A stretch of 64,000 nucleotides of DNA from Deferribacteres bacterium (GTDB lineage: Bacteria; Chrysiogenota; Deferribacteres; Deferribacterales; Geovibrionaceae). Below the pieces are notes generated by a model. The model did not search any database, was not told the DNA's origin, and saw only the letters and a list, made by a program, of their open reading frames with translations. Of this stretch, positions 43,591 through 52,208 are shown one piece after another. The DNA lies in the NCBI GenBank assembly GCA_023395255.1, contig JAEWZN010000007.1, forward strand, positions 310,001-374,000, read 5' to 3'. Numbering within the stretch: the stretch's first letter is position 1; every line of letters starts with the position of its first letter. Both the position numbers and the translations under genes were made by a program.

Positions 43591-45397
43591 AGTCTATCTT
43601 TTTCCCGTAGATTTTTTTGTCGCCTTTGTCATGGCAGATTATGCAGCGGTTGGCATCAAATATCCGGCTTATCTCCGCAGGGGTGAACACCCTTGATGTG
43701 TCGCGCACAATGTCTGATGTGACTGACATTTTCCCGCTTTTCATCGTATACAGCGAATCAAGCGGTTTATCGCACTGGTCGCACATGTATGAGCTGTCTA
43801 TGTTCTTTTTCGTGATTGATACCAGCCCCTGTCCGAATCCGGCAAACATGAGATCGGAATGGCACTTGCGGCAGGTAATGGCTTTTTTCCCTGTGTTGTG
43901 TCCGTAGAAGGGGGCGAACTTGAATTTTTTGCCGCCTTTATAGTTGAAGACATGTTCCTTTATTACCGTATTCCCTTTTTCATCCAGCACAGTGAGGAAG
44001 GTTTGGCAGCCGGGGGTTACGGGAGCTATCCTCCCTTTCTGGTTTATTCCCATGGGGAAGGGAAAAAACGAGCGGAAGTCTTCTTTCTCGCTGAAAAGCC
44101 CCTTTGTCTCTTCCATCTTCACCCAGTCCATCATGGTCTGGGATTTGTCATAGGTGGTGTGGCAGCCGTAGCACTGGATTACGGTTTTGGAGTGGCAGGT
44201 GTAGCACTCCATGCGCTCATGCCCGTACACTGCGTGGTCTGCCGTGTTAGTGACAGTCTTTATCTCAAGGCGCTTCCCCTCTCTTTTGGTATAGAGGATG
44301 AATTTTCCGCCTTCCTTTTTAACATTGGAATACATGCGTCCCTTGGAGGTGAGAACCATCTCATCGCCGTAGTTCGCTTTTACCCTGTAATACTGTGACT
44401 CCCTCAGCGGAGAGTCGCTCTCTTTGGTTATTTTCGCTGTTTTCGGCAGAGCCTCCGGTGTTCCGTGGCAGTCCTCACAGGCGGTTTCAAGCTGCTGGTA
44501 CATGTTTTCATAAAAATAGCCGTCCCCCATCATATCCCGCGAGGTATGGCAGTCTATGCACTCCATGCCGAACTCCTTATGAATGTCAGCCTGCATGTGC
44601 TTTATGCTGCGTATGCCGTCCATGAGCTCAGGCCCCGGTATGCCGCCGTTTGTGGGGACAAGGGAATTGTTGCCGTCGTACTCGCCTCTGTAGGAGAGGG
44701 CGATTCGCCCGCTTCGGTTATGGCAGGTTAGGCATACATCATCATTCGGCAGAGGGTTTATCACATGCTTTTCAGGGTAGGGTTTCTTTCCGAGAATAGT
44801 TTTATCGCCGCCTGCGTAAGCTCCGTCCACGCTGTGGCTGAAATGACAGGCAGCACATCCGGAGGAGTGGTGGGCTCTGTAGCCTATAAGCTTGTCAAAA
44901 CCTACATGGCAGCTTGAGCAGAACTTTCTGTACAGTTCACCGGAAAGCTCTTCAAGCTCAGTGACCTTCGGCAGAGTTACCCTGTTGCCCTCCGCATCAA
45001 AGCCTTCGGAACCGCCGGTGCTGTAGTGTTTGCCTTTGTAGTCGTCCCATGCCTGCTGGGCATTTTTTATAATGCCTGTATTGGTGTACATCAGAGTGGT
45101 GTTGACCCTGTCATGCTGATACTGGTGGCAGGCTCCGCAGCTTTTGTCCCATACGGACGGGTCAGAGGGGTTTCGTCCGCCTAGCATATCCTTATGGGCT
45201 GCGTCCTTATCCCGTGTGCCGGGATTTCCGGCGTGGCATACGGTACAGGCCAGCTTATGGTTTTCGGAAGTGTCCTCTATTCCAGCGTGACACTCGGTCA
45301 CGGTGCAGGACTGAACAGTATTTTTCGGGGCTGCAAAGGCATTTCCGGAAAGCATAATCAATATAATCTGAATTAGAAAAAACAGTTTTCTGTGCAT
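43541..45397 (-). CDS. Large multiheme c-type cytochrome, 11 CXXCH plus one CX4CH
   Basis: 618 residues with a signal peptide ending AFAAP (about 1-23). Eleven canonical CXXCH sites are counted (CTVCH, CGACH, CSSCH, CAACH, CLTCH, CIDCH, CEDCH, CYTCH, CYGCH, CRKCH, CIICH). A further CTVTECH at Cys31-His37 fits the rarer CX4CH type. Near residue 539 CDQCD has Asp in place of the heme-ligating His. It is an exported electron-transfer protein, expected to exchange electrons through or across the porin encoded upstream. It corresponds in position to a cytochrome of the extHIJKL cluster of Geobacter. Confidence 0.9.
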   Translation of the reverse strand: MHRKLFFLIQIILIMLSGNAFAAPKNTVQSCTVTECHAGIEDTSENHKLACTVCHAGNPGTRDKDAAHKDMLGGRNPSDPSVWDKSCGACHQYQHDRVNTTLMYTNTGIIKNAQQAWDDYKGKHYSTGGSEGFDAEGNRVTLPKVTELEELSGELYRKFCSSCHVGFDKLIGYRAHHSSGCAACHFSHSVDGAYAGGDKTILGKKPYPEKHVINPLPNDDVCLTCHNRSGRIALSYRGEYDGNNSLVPTNGGIPGPELMDGIRSIKHMQADIHKEFGMECIDCHTSRDMMGDGYFYENMYQQLETACEDCHGTPEALPKTAKITKESDSPLRESQYYRVKANYGDEMVLTSKGRMYSNVKKEGGKFILYTKREGKRLEIKTVTNTADHAVYGHERMECYTCHSKTVIQCYGCHTTYDKSQTMMDWVKMEETKGLFSEKEDFRSFFPFPMGINQKGRIAPVTPGCQTFLTVLDEKGNTVIKEHVFNYKGGKKFKFAPFYGHNTGKKAITCRKCHSDLMFAGFGQGLVSITKKNIDSSYMCDQCDKPLDSLYTMKSGKMSVTSDIVRDTSRVFTPAEISRIFDANRCIICHDKGDKKIYGKKIDYEKILADSVHKPLLAD

Positions 45398-45455
45398 GAA
45401 TCCATCTTAAGCTTTTATTATTTTTTTGGGAAGTGAAAGCGGTTTGAATGAGGCA

Positions 45456-45473
45456 GGGCGGACAAAGCCGCCC
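45456..45473 (-). terminator. GC-rich hairpin between the small exported protein and the 12-heme cytochrome
   Basis: GGGCGG/CCGCCC, a perfect 6-bp stem with a 6-base loop, no U run. It could attenuate or process the mRNA so that porin and small protein are made in excess over cytochromes. Confidence 0.4.
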
Positions 45474-45503
45474 CGCCGTAGTATAACCTTAAAGAACAGC
45501 CGA

Positions 45504-45722
45504 TTAGCAGCCCTGAAGCTGGAAACCGCCTTTGGGGGAACCGAGTGCTTCAACTTTTACATCGTCGCCTTTTTTAACATCGATGTCTTTGTCGAGTTTG
45601 ATTGTGATGGTTGTACCATCTTTCTCAACAACTTTGCCTTTGGACTGTTTAACAGCAGCGAAAGCTGCACCAGCCACAACAAGAGTAAGTGCAATTGCAA
45701 TTACAGTGATTTTCTTTTTCAT
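45504..45722 (-). CDS. Small exported protein with C-terminal cysteine (ExtJ-like position)
   Basis: 72 residues, ATG at 45722 with AAGGAGG 8 bases upstream. A clear signal peptide (KKK, hydrophobic core, AFA|AV) leaves a mature protein of about 50 residues: KGKVVEKDGTTITIKLDKD and then VKVEALGSPKGGFQLQGC with the cysteine as last residue. The body could be a small beta-barrel. It lies between the porin and the first cytochrome, the place of the small ExtJ protein in the Geobacter cluster. Its function is unknown. The lone C-terminal Cys suggests a thiol, disulfide or metal/chalcogen link. Confidence 0.8.
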   Translation of the reverse strand: MKKKITVIAIALTLVVAGAAFAAVKQSKGKVVEKDGTTITIKLDKDIDVKKGDDVKVEALGSPKGGFQLQGC

Positions 45723-45741
45723 CTTTTCTTCCTCCTTAATA

Positions 45742-46977
45742 TTAGAATCTTACCTGCAGGTACATTTCAAAGGTGTCGAAATCCTGCTTGTTGGTATCTG
45801 CTCCGACCTCTTTTTCAAAGTCGGTAATAGAGTACTGGCCTACTATTTTGATGTCGTTGCCGGCGAGATAGTAGTTAGCGCCGAAAGCGTAGAAATCAAC
45901 AGTGTTGTCAGTGTAGCCGTTGAGCGAAGCGTATTCGAAGCTGTCATATCTGCCGAAGAACTGGAGCTTGCCGGGACCAACGTTCATGGGGAGCATATAG
46001 CCTGCTTTCACATAGTAGCCGTTTCTCTGACCGTTAGCGCCGTTGAATGTGCCTGCCGCAACGTTGTCAGTGAGAGCTGAGTCAGGGTCTGCGCCTTTGT
46101 GAAGGTCATCAAGGTCTATGTCAAGGTATGCGCCTGACAGAGTGAATGTACCTGCTGAAGTGGGTATTTCAGTGAAGAAATCCAGAGAGTACGCGCTGTA
46201 GTCAACAGCGTCTGCTCTGTTTGTGGCATCAGCGTAAGCAACATCAGCTTCATACTGGTATGAACCGCCTACAGTGAGGATTTTTTTCTCACCGAGGTAT
46301 GAACCCTGATAGCCGTAGCCTGTTTCCTTGTCAAACATAGTGAAGTGCAGACGGCCTGTGTAGCGGAATCCTGAGTTGGGAACATAGCTTCCCACGTTGC
46401 CCTCACCGCCGGATTCACGGCCTTCCATTACATCAAGTCTGTACTGGAGGTAGTCGTTAGCAAGGTTGCCCCACACCGCAACACCGTAGTCTCTGCTTGT
46501 TTTGAAGGGAGCAGCGACAAAGAGTGAGCGGTCGAAGTTAAGGGGAGTAAAGCAGCCTTCAAGGTTTTCCCTTGTGAGGTTGTGCTTAAATTTACCGAGC
46601 GTAACGTTGAATGCGTTGTTCTGAGCGTATCTTATCTGCGCGTCAAGAACATAGAACTTCTCGTCGTCAGTGAGCGAGTCTTTCACGCCGAGGGGGTTAA
46701 CAGCTTTGTCATCAAGATACTCTGTCTGAAGATAGAAGCTGAGTTTATCATTGTAAGTGCCTATGAAGCCGAATCTGTTTCTTCTGAAATTGAAGTCTGC
46801 CGTGTCGTCTTCACCCTGATCGCCTGAGCCTGTGTTTCTCATGGTAACGCCGAACTGACCTTCATAGAAGAATTTCAGGTATTTGCCTTCGCCGAGCTCA
46901 ATGGGCTTAAAGGCAAAAGCCGAGCTTGCCATGAGCATCACAACCAGAAAGAATGTAAAAAACTTTATATTTCTCAT
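45742..46977 (-). CDS. Outer-membrane beta-barrel porin (ExtI-like position)
   Basis: 411 residues with a signal peptide ending SAFAF. The remainder is a series of amphipathic strands with aromatic girdles (YLKFFYEGQFGVTMRN, FGFIGTYNDKLSFYLQTEYL, GYYVKAGYMLPMNVG) and ends with MYLQVRF: a terminal Phe, as in most outer-membrane barrels. It resembles phosphate-selective or OprP-like porins. The order rhodanese lipoprotein, porin, small protein, cytochromes matches extHIJKL, where the porin ExtI takes part in selenite uptake. That this barrel carries oxyanions or holds a cytochrome is an inference. Confidence 0.85.
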   Translation of the reverse strand: MRNIKFFTFFLVVMLMASSAFAFKPIELGEGKYLKFFYEGQFGVTMRNTGSGDQGEDDTADFNFRRNRFGFIGTYNDKLSFYLQTEYLDDKAVNPLGVKDSLTDDEKFYVLDAQIRYAQNNAFNVTLGKFKHNLTRENLEGCFTPLNFDRSLFVAAPFKTSRDYGVAVWGNLANDYLQYRLDVMEGRESGGEGNVGSYVPNSGFRYTGRLHFTMFDKETGYGYQGSYLGEKKILTVGGSYQYEADVAYADATNRADAVDYSAYSLDFFTEIPTSAGTFTLSGAYLDIDLDDLHKGADPDSALTDNVAAGTFNGANGQRNGYYVKAGYMLPMNVGPGKLQFFGRYDSFEYASLNGYTDNTVDFYAFGANYYLAGNDIKIVGQYSITDFEKEVGADTNKQDFDTFEMYLQVRF

Positions 46978-46999
46978 GTTTATCTCCCTCTTAAATTAA

Positions 47000-48316
47000 T
47001 TAGCAGCCGCTGCCTATGCTGTCGCCAAGACCGTCACTTCCGTTTCCGGCAGGTGCGGCATTGTGGTATTCATAGTCTTCCTCGTATATTTCATTGCCTG
47101 TACCTGTGTAGTTCCAGTCAACAAAAACACCGGGAGCTCCCACGAGTGCTGTCTGACCGCCGTTTACGTTGAAGCTGTAAAGTGATGTGTCATAAGCGGG
47201 AATGAGCCCCTGAAGAGGACCGTCTGCCTTAAATGCATTCCACTGGTTGTTTGAACCGTCGTAGAGAACAACAGGAATACCGAGGACATCAACAAATGCT
47301 GTATAAAGAGCAGAAGCAGAGAAGCCTGCACCGCAGTGAACATATATTGTTTTGCCGGCAAAGAGAGCAAGAACATCGTCCCATGTGGTCACTGTGGCAG
47401 GGTTGCTGTCAGCCGCGTAAGATGCGTTGATATTCGCTATTATTGTCGCCTTGATGGTGTCGGCATCATTAAACTTGCCGTTTACGTGAACAGAACCTGC
47501 ACCGAGGAAGAAGGAGTGCTCGGTTTTTATATTTCTGCTGCCTGCTGCTGTAGCCTGAGCGAATATAATAGGAGAGCCATCTTTAACAGCATCGATAACT
47601 TCTTTAATGGAAGCTCTTACCTGGCTTTTAAGCACAGGGAGTTTCTTTACGCTGAAAGTGCTGTCTGCGGGATCATAAAGTGCAGTAACAGTTGTGGGCG
47701 CAAGTGCGGGGAAAGCTGCTGCGAATGCCGCTGTGCCGCCGTCAAGAACCTTGATTTTTGCCTTTGAGAAGCCCCAGTAAGTGAAAATCCAGTAGGTTCT
47801 CCACACATCATACTGGGCTGCGCCTGTGCCGGTAAGAACAAGTACAGTTTTTTCAGTAATTCCGAGATCCTGAACAATAGCATCAATCCTTGAGCCTGTG
47901 ATCATCATGGCACTGGATGCACCGTGTCCGGCTCCGCTGTTATAGCCGGTTGTGTCGAGGGGGCCTTCCGCTCTGTTATCGTTATAGCCGAAAGAGCTTA
48001 TTGCTCCTTTAGCCACAGAACCGACTATCTTAGGTGCTACAGCTGATGCGTAGTCTGTCATTACATCGAAGACAACAACGGGAGAACCATCGGCTGTTTT
48101 AAAGCCGTTATCTATCCATGCTGCGAGGGTTTCGGGCTGGATAAGTGACGACTCGCTGGAGTAATAACCGTTCCACCATGAATACGCAGGGGGGTTGTTT
48201 TCGTACGATGTGTCAACCGAACCGCCGCTTCCGCAAGCTGCGGTCATGCTCAAAAGAGCTGTGAGTGTTGCAAGTAGAATGAAAGAATAAAATTTCCTTA
48301 CACTGCAGAACTTCAT
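47000..48316 (-). CDS. Rhodanese-like lipoprotein with two rhodanese domains (ExtH-like position)
   Basis: 438 residues, ATG at 48316 with GGAGG 6 bases upstream. The lipobox MTAAC (Cys28) predicts a lipoprotein. The first rhodanese-like domain (about 55-215) lacks the catalytic cysteine (VLVLTGTGAAQYD); the second (about 230-385) has it in YVHCGAGFSASAL. The last residues are GSGC. Rhodaneses move sulfane sulfur, and some exported ones bind selenium or tellurium. In Geobacter sulfurreducens ExtH is a rhodanese-like lipoprotein linked to selenite handling with the porin ExtI. Here it is the first gene of the same kind of cluster, which supports a role in chalcogen or metal respiration. Confidence 0.87.
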   Translation of the reverse strand: MKFCSVRKFYSFILLATLTALLSMTAACGSGGSVDTSYENNPPAYSWWNGYYSSESSLIQPETLAAWIDNGFKTADGSPVVVFDVMTDYASAVAPKIVGSVAKGAISSFGYNDNRAEGPLDTTGYNSGAGHGASSAMMITGSRIDAIVQDLGITEKTVLVLTGTGAAQYDVWRTYWIFTYWGFSKAKIKVLDGGTAAFAAAFPALAPTTVTALYDPADSTFSVKKLPVLKSQVRASIKEVIDAVKDGSPIIFAQATAAGSRNIKTEHSFFLGAGSVHVNGKFNDADTIKATIIANINASYAADSNPATVTTWDDVLALFAGKTIYVHCGAGFSASALYTAFVDVLGIPVVLYDGSNNQWNAFKADGPLQGLIPAYDTSLYSFNVNGGQTALVGAPGVFVDWNYTGTGNEIYEEDYEYHNAAPAGNGSDGLGDSIGSGC

Positions 48317-49163
48317 AAATTTCCTCCGTTATTTTGCTGCTTTACAGGAATTTTTGCCGGATAGAAAGCTGGCTTGACCTCCTATTGGTATTTTCTATGA
48401 CGGCAATTAAAAATTAAATATCTGCTTGTGGCTTAGTTTTGTCCGTTTGTTAAATAAAAGATGACAAAACGTTCCCATTTCTTGAACGATTATCTGCATC
48501 TTGCGTTAAAATGTCAATAAATTCTCACAAGTAAAGTTCAGAGTTAATATGCTGAATGCGAATATTTGGATTCTTGACTATATGCTTATCTTGTTTATGA
48601 TACAGCAATTTATCTTAAGGAGGCGTTTTTGTCTTTGTAAAGATTAAGTAAAAAAATTAAGTTTTTTATACGACATTAAACTCAGTCCGCATGTTTTTGG
48701 TGAATTTTATTTCATAAATAACATGTATTTTATTGTTAATGAAGCTTTTTATTCGGATGGGCACATCTGCCTCTGCGTGTTGATCTGCTGACTCCTGTCT
48801 GATGAAAATTTTGATCCCAAAGACTTTTTTTCTGAACCATTGTACATGTGATATAAATATAACCTATTGAGTCAGTGGTAATAATTCATATCCTAGCTGT
48901 TAAGCAGGAATTAACGGCACGCCTTTTTTTCGTCAAATATCCCCGGAGAGCATTCTTGGCGTATAAATGGTTATAAAATAGCAAATAAATCATATTAGTC
49001 AGCTAGTAATTATATTATTATGTTTCTCGATATATAGTAGATATAATTGTCGGCCGGGTAGTATTTTCCCTCTTTTGGCTGTGAGGATATTGAAGTTTTA
49101 CGGATAAGCTATGGCGGCGTTGTGCTCCTGCATGTTATATATTATTTACCATATGGAGGTTTT
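48317..49163. other. Long AT-rich divergent intergenic region
   Basis: About 850 bases without a credible gene, between the rhodanese-led cluster (minus) and the thioesterase (plus). It contains many A/T runs, a GTTAA/TTAAC hairpin (48899-48915) followed by GGCACGCC and seven T (48924-48930), a CGTTC/GAACG inverted repeat (48470-48488) and TATAAT at 49042-49047. Divergent promoters must lie here, but no -35/-10 pair stands out. It is much more AT-rich than the flanking genes. Confidence 0.5.
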
Positions 49164-49550
49164 ATGGATAACTATGTGCTCGTAAGACCCGAACATCTCA
49201 ACCACTACGGTTACCTTTTCGGCGGAATGATGCTGAAATGGATAGACGAAATAGCATGGCTTGCCGCTTCCCTGGACTTTCCGGGCTATTCCCTTGTGAC
49301 AGTTACCATGGACAAGGTTATATTTAAGCACAGGGTGGAGAACGGTTCGATACTCAAGTTTATAACCCTGCCGGAGAAGATAGGCCGAACCTCTGTTAGC
49401 TACAATGTAACGGTTGAGGCGGATGCGCCGGGTGCTAAAGAGGTAGTGGAGGTGTTCTCCACCAATGTGAAGTTTGTGGCTATAGACGGTGACGGAAAGC
49501 CCGTGGCTCTTCCGCAGGAAATCCATCTGCGGAGCGGAAAGCTGCCGTGA
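49164..49550 (+). CDS. Acyl-CoA thioesterase, hot-dog fold (YciA-like)
   Basis: 128 residues from the ATG at 49164 (GGAGG 4-5 bases upstream). The hot-dog fold is seen in HLNHYGYLFGGMMLKWIDEIAWLAA (HLNHYG...GGMMLKWIDE is the family pattern with the catalytic Asp). The strand VTVTMDKVIFKHRVENGSIL is also typical. It hydrolyses acyl-CoA esters in the cytoplasm. It precedes the RCK/antiporter pair by 15 bases and could be cotranscribed, though the functions are not obviously linked. Confidence 0.9.
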   Translation: MDNYVLVRPEHLNHYGYLFGGMMLKWIDEIAWLAASLDFPGYSLVTVTMDKVIFKHRVENGSILKFITLPEKIGRTSVSYNVTVEADAPGAKEVVEVFSTNVKFVAIDGDGKPVALPQEIHLRSGKLP

Positions 49551-49565
49551 AAACAGGAACGGACA

Positions 49566-51002
49566 ATGACATTCCCCGTCAGTAGTATTAAAGAAAAATT
49601 TACCCTGATTTTTGGCCTTGGTTATTTCGAGATAGAACTCGTCCGTTTCCTGCGTGAGAGAAAAAAGGTCAAAGTGGTGGATATACGCAGGGAGTATCAG
49701 GAATCACTTAAGGATACCCTTGCGGGAGTTGAGCTGATAAAAGGTGATGCCAGCAGTATTGTAACATGGAAAAAGATCAGCGTGAGCGAGGTGATGAACA
49801 TTATCATCACCATCAAGGATCCTGATGTTGTTTCTGAATGCTGCCGCATAGCCCGTGAGGTATATGAACTGGATGTTCAGATAATTGTTCTGTCATACGG
49901 CAATTACGATGACTCTGTACTGGATAAATACAATGTAAACATAGTGCACCCGCTTAATGTGGGGATCGAGATTATTGCCTCCATGATAGAAAAAAATGTG
50001 GCATGGCCTGTGAATATAGGCAAAGGTGAGGGCGAAATTGTGGAGGTTCAGGTTTTGCGCTACTCTCATCTTGTAGGGGTGAAACTTAAACATCTCCGGC
50101 CGAACAACTGGAGCGTGGCTCTCATATACTCAGGCGGCAAAGCTATTCTTCCTAATAAAGAAAGCCGGATAAACATCGGAGACAGGCTTATAATAGTCGG
50201 CGAACCTCAGGTGGTTAAAAGTGTGGTGGACACTCTTTCCAAGGGTGTGCCTAACTTCCCGCTGCGTTTCGGTCAGACATTGTCCGTATATGCTTCTGCC
50301 TCCTCACCGGAGATAGTCGGGGAAGCCGTACTGCTGCATACCGGCACTCTTTCAAAAAAACTGACGCTGATACCTCACATAGGTAAAGGGATAAAAGGGC
50401 TGGCTGATCAAATTAAGGAACAGAAACTTGAGTTTGAAGTCGGAGATACCATAGCCAGCCTTAAAGATCTGAGAGGGTATGAAAAGGGTGTGCTTATTGT
50501 ACCGAAGCGTAAGGTCATCTGCTGTGACTTTTATTATAAGGGTTTTTTCAGAGCAGCCTCCTCTCCTCTGCTTTTTGCCAAAGGATACGGGAGCTATGAC
50601 AGGGTGCTGATAAGCCTCAACTCCGAAACGCCTTCATTCGCCCTTGAGACAGGGATAGAGCTGGCTAACTTGCTTAAAAAGCCTTACGAGATAATTTATG
50701 TCAGTGCAGCAGAAGCGCTGCGGGGACAGAAAGAGACCGAATATCTCAGTTTCAGAAAAAATATAGTGGCGGATTATGAAGTTTCGGAAGGCGTTAAGCT
50801 GGAATTCACCGTAAAAGAGGGGAACCCGGTTTTTGAGACGCTAAACAGGATAAGGGAGCACGGCGGAAGTAATATTCTTTTGGTGCTGACATTTGATCCG
50901 AAAGAGCAGATAGGGGTTTTCACCCCTAATGTGCCTTACCTGCTTGCCCGCAGTGCTGACTGCAGTGTGCTTGCGCTCCCGGTGGGAGAAAAGAATGCAT
51001 AA
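49566..51002 (+). CDS. RCK-domain regulatory protein with a C-terminal USP-like region
   Basis: 478 residues. The N-terminal RCK_N (TrkA-N) domain begins IFGLGYFEIELVRFLRE, a nucleotide-binding loop that lacks the usual second GxG glycines. An RCK_C region follows near 150-215 (VEVQVLRYSHLVGVKLKHL, INIGDRLIIVGEPQVV). The remaining about 250 residues have alternating strands and helices like universal stress proteins, ending VLALPVGEK. It carries no membrane segment and should gate a transporter in response to nucleotides. The antiporter gene overlaps its end by 8 bases, so the two probably form one system. Confidence 0.82.
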   Translation: MTFPVSSIKEKFTLIFGLGYFEIELVRFLRERKKVKVVDIRREYQESLKDTLAGVELIKGDASSIVTWKKISVSEVMNIIITIKDPDVVSECCRIAREVYELDVQIIVLSYGNYDDSVLDKYNVNIVHPLNVGIEIIASMIEKNVAWPVNIGKGEGEIVEVQVLRYSHLVGVKLKHLRPNNWSVALIYSGGKAILPNKESRINIGDRLIIVGEPQVVKSVVDTLSKGVPNFPLRFGQTLSVYASASSPEIVGEAVLLHTGTLSKKLTLIPHIGKGIKGLADQIKEQKLEFEVGDTIASLKDLRGYEKGVLIVPKRKVICCDFYYKGFFRAASSPLLFAKGYGSYDRVLISLNSETPSFALETGIELANLLKKPYEIIYVSAAEALRGQKETEYLSFRKNIVADYEVSEGVKLEFTVKEGNPVFETLNRIREHGGSNILLVLTFDPKEQIGVFTPNVPYLLARSADCSVLALPVGEKNA

Positions 51003-52170
51003 CGGCGAGGCGTTTCTTCTCCTTGCGTTCTGCCTTGGGGCGTACTTTGCTCCGTTTATCTCTAAACGTCTTATGATACCTGTGGCTGTTGGTGAAATTC
51101 TGCTGGGAATAGGTCTTGGCTGGTTTTTTGCGGATATTCACTATAGCAAGGAGATAATAGGCTTTCTTGCCGAGCTGGGTTTTCTTGTCCTTATGTATCT
51201 GGCGGGTATGGAAATAGATTTTGAAAATATCCGCAGACTGCCCAGAAAGGATTTGTTGAGCTACGGCGCGGTTGCGCTTCTTATAGTCATTTTCTCACTT
51301 ATCATAACCGGTCTGATGGGGGATGAGCCCATAATGGCTGTGGCATATATGACGGTGGCCATAGGCCTTCTTTTCCCTGTATTGCAGGACACGGGGCTTA
51401 TCAGCACCAAAGAGGGGCAGGCACTGCTTGTTATCGGCGGAATAGGCGAGGTGTTCAGCCTTCTGGGGCTTACATTCGCAGTTCTTTACTACAGGTATGG
51501 CATAACTGTTGAGGCCGGTCTCCATGCATTGAAAATATGCGCATTCATCTTCTTTGTGTATGCAGTTACCAAGCTGCTCAGGCTTGTTATATGGTGGTTT
51601 CCGAAACTGGCAGCGGTGTTTACCACCACAGGCAATCTTTCTGAGATGGGCATCCGGGCGAATTTTGTGAACATGTTTGTATTTGTGGCTGCTGCCGCAT
51701 TTATGAATATAGAACCCATAGTCGGTGCATTTATCGGCGGAATGCTGTTTTCCATGCTGTTTTTTGCCAAAGAGGATATTATGGAGATATTCAGCGGAGT
51801 GGGAAACGGATTTCTGATACCTGTTTTTTTTATTCATGTCGGGCTGGGGTTTGATTTAGGTAATCTGAAAAACTTATCCATCGTTTCACAGGGATTTGCA
51901 GTTGCAGCCATACTTCTCAGCATCAGAGTTCTTGCTGTTGTTCCGATGTTTTTTTCCGCTCTTCCGAGGAAAATTATAATAGTGACTCCCTTTGCTCTTT
52001 CGTTCCCGCTTACGCTTATGGTTACAGTGGCTACGCTGGGCAGACAGTACGAAATGATGAGTGAGGAAACTTCCGCATCTCTTATTATATGTGCGGTGGT
52101 GACGGCTGTGATTTATCCCGTTCTCAGTAAGGCAATGGTAAGGGCTTTGTACAGTAAAGAGAATTTTTGA
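50995..52170 (+). CDS. CPA2-family monovalent cation/proton antiporter
   Basis: 391 residues from the ATG at 50995 (GGGAG 6 bases upstream; earlier in-frame starts lie within the RCK gene). About 12 hydrophobic segments, with the family motifs LGAYFAPFISKRLMIPVAVGEILLGIGLG (PVAVGEILLGIGLG), FLVLMYLAGMEIDFENI and FIGGMLFSMLFF. It exchanges Na+ or K+ for protons across the inner membrane, like KefB/KefC without a fused RCK domain. The RCK-USP protein encoded directly upstream likely supplies that regulatory part. Confidence 0.9.
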   Translation: MHNGEAFLLLAFCLGAYFAPFISKRLMIPVAVGEILLGIGLGWFFADIHYSKEIIGFLAELGFLVLMYLAGMEIDFENIRRLPRKDLLSYGAVALLIVIFSLIITGLMGDEPIMAVAYMTVAIGLLFPVLQDTGLISTKEGQALLVIGGIGEVFSLLGLTFAVLYYRYGITVEAGLHALKICAFIFFVYAVTKLLRLVIWWFPKLAAVFTTTGNLSEMGIRANFVNMFVFVAAAAFMNIEPIVGAFIGGMLFSMLFFAKEDIMEIFSGVGNGFLIPVFFIHVGLGFDLGNLKNLSIVSQGFAVAAILLSIRVLAVVPMFFSALPRKIIIVTPFALSFPLTLMVTVATLGRQYEMMSEETSASLIICAVVTAVIYPVLSKAMVRALYSKENF

Positions 52171-52180
52171 GATTACACTG

Positions 52181-52200
52181 AGGGTTTCCGCAGAAGCCCT
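52181..52200. terminator. Hairpin between convergent antiporter and lipoprotein genes
   Basis: AGGGTTTC/GAAGCCCT, an 8-bp stem with one G-U pair and a 4-base loop. U runs are lacking on both sides. Confidence 0.5.
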
Positions 52201-52208
52201 CTCAGCGC

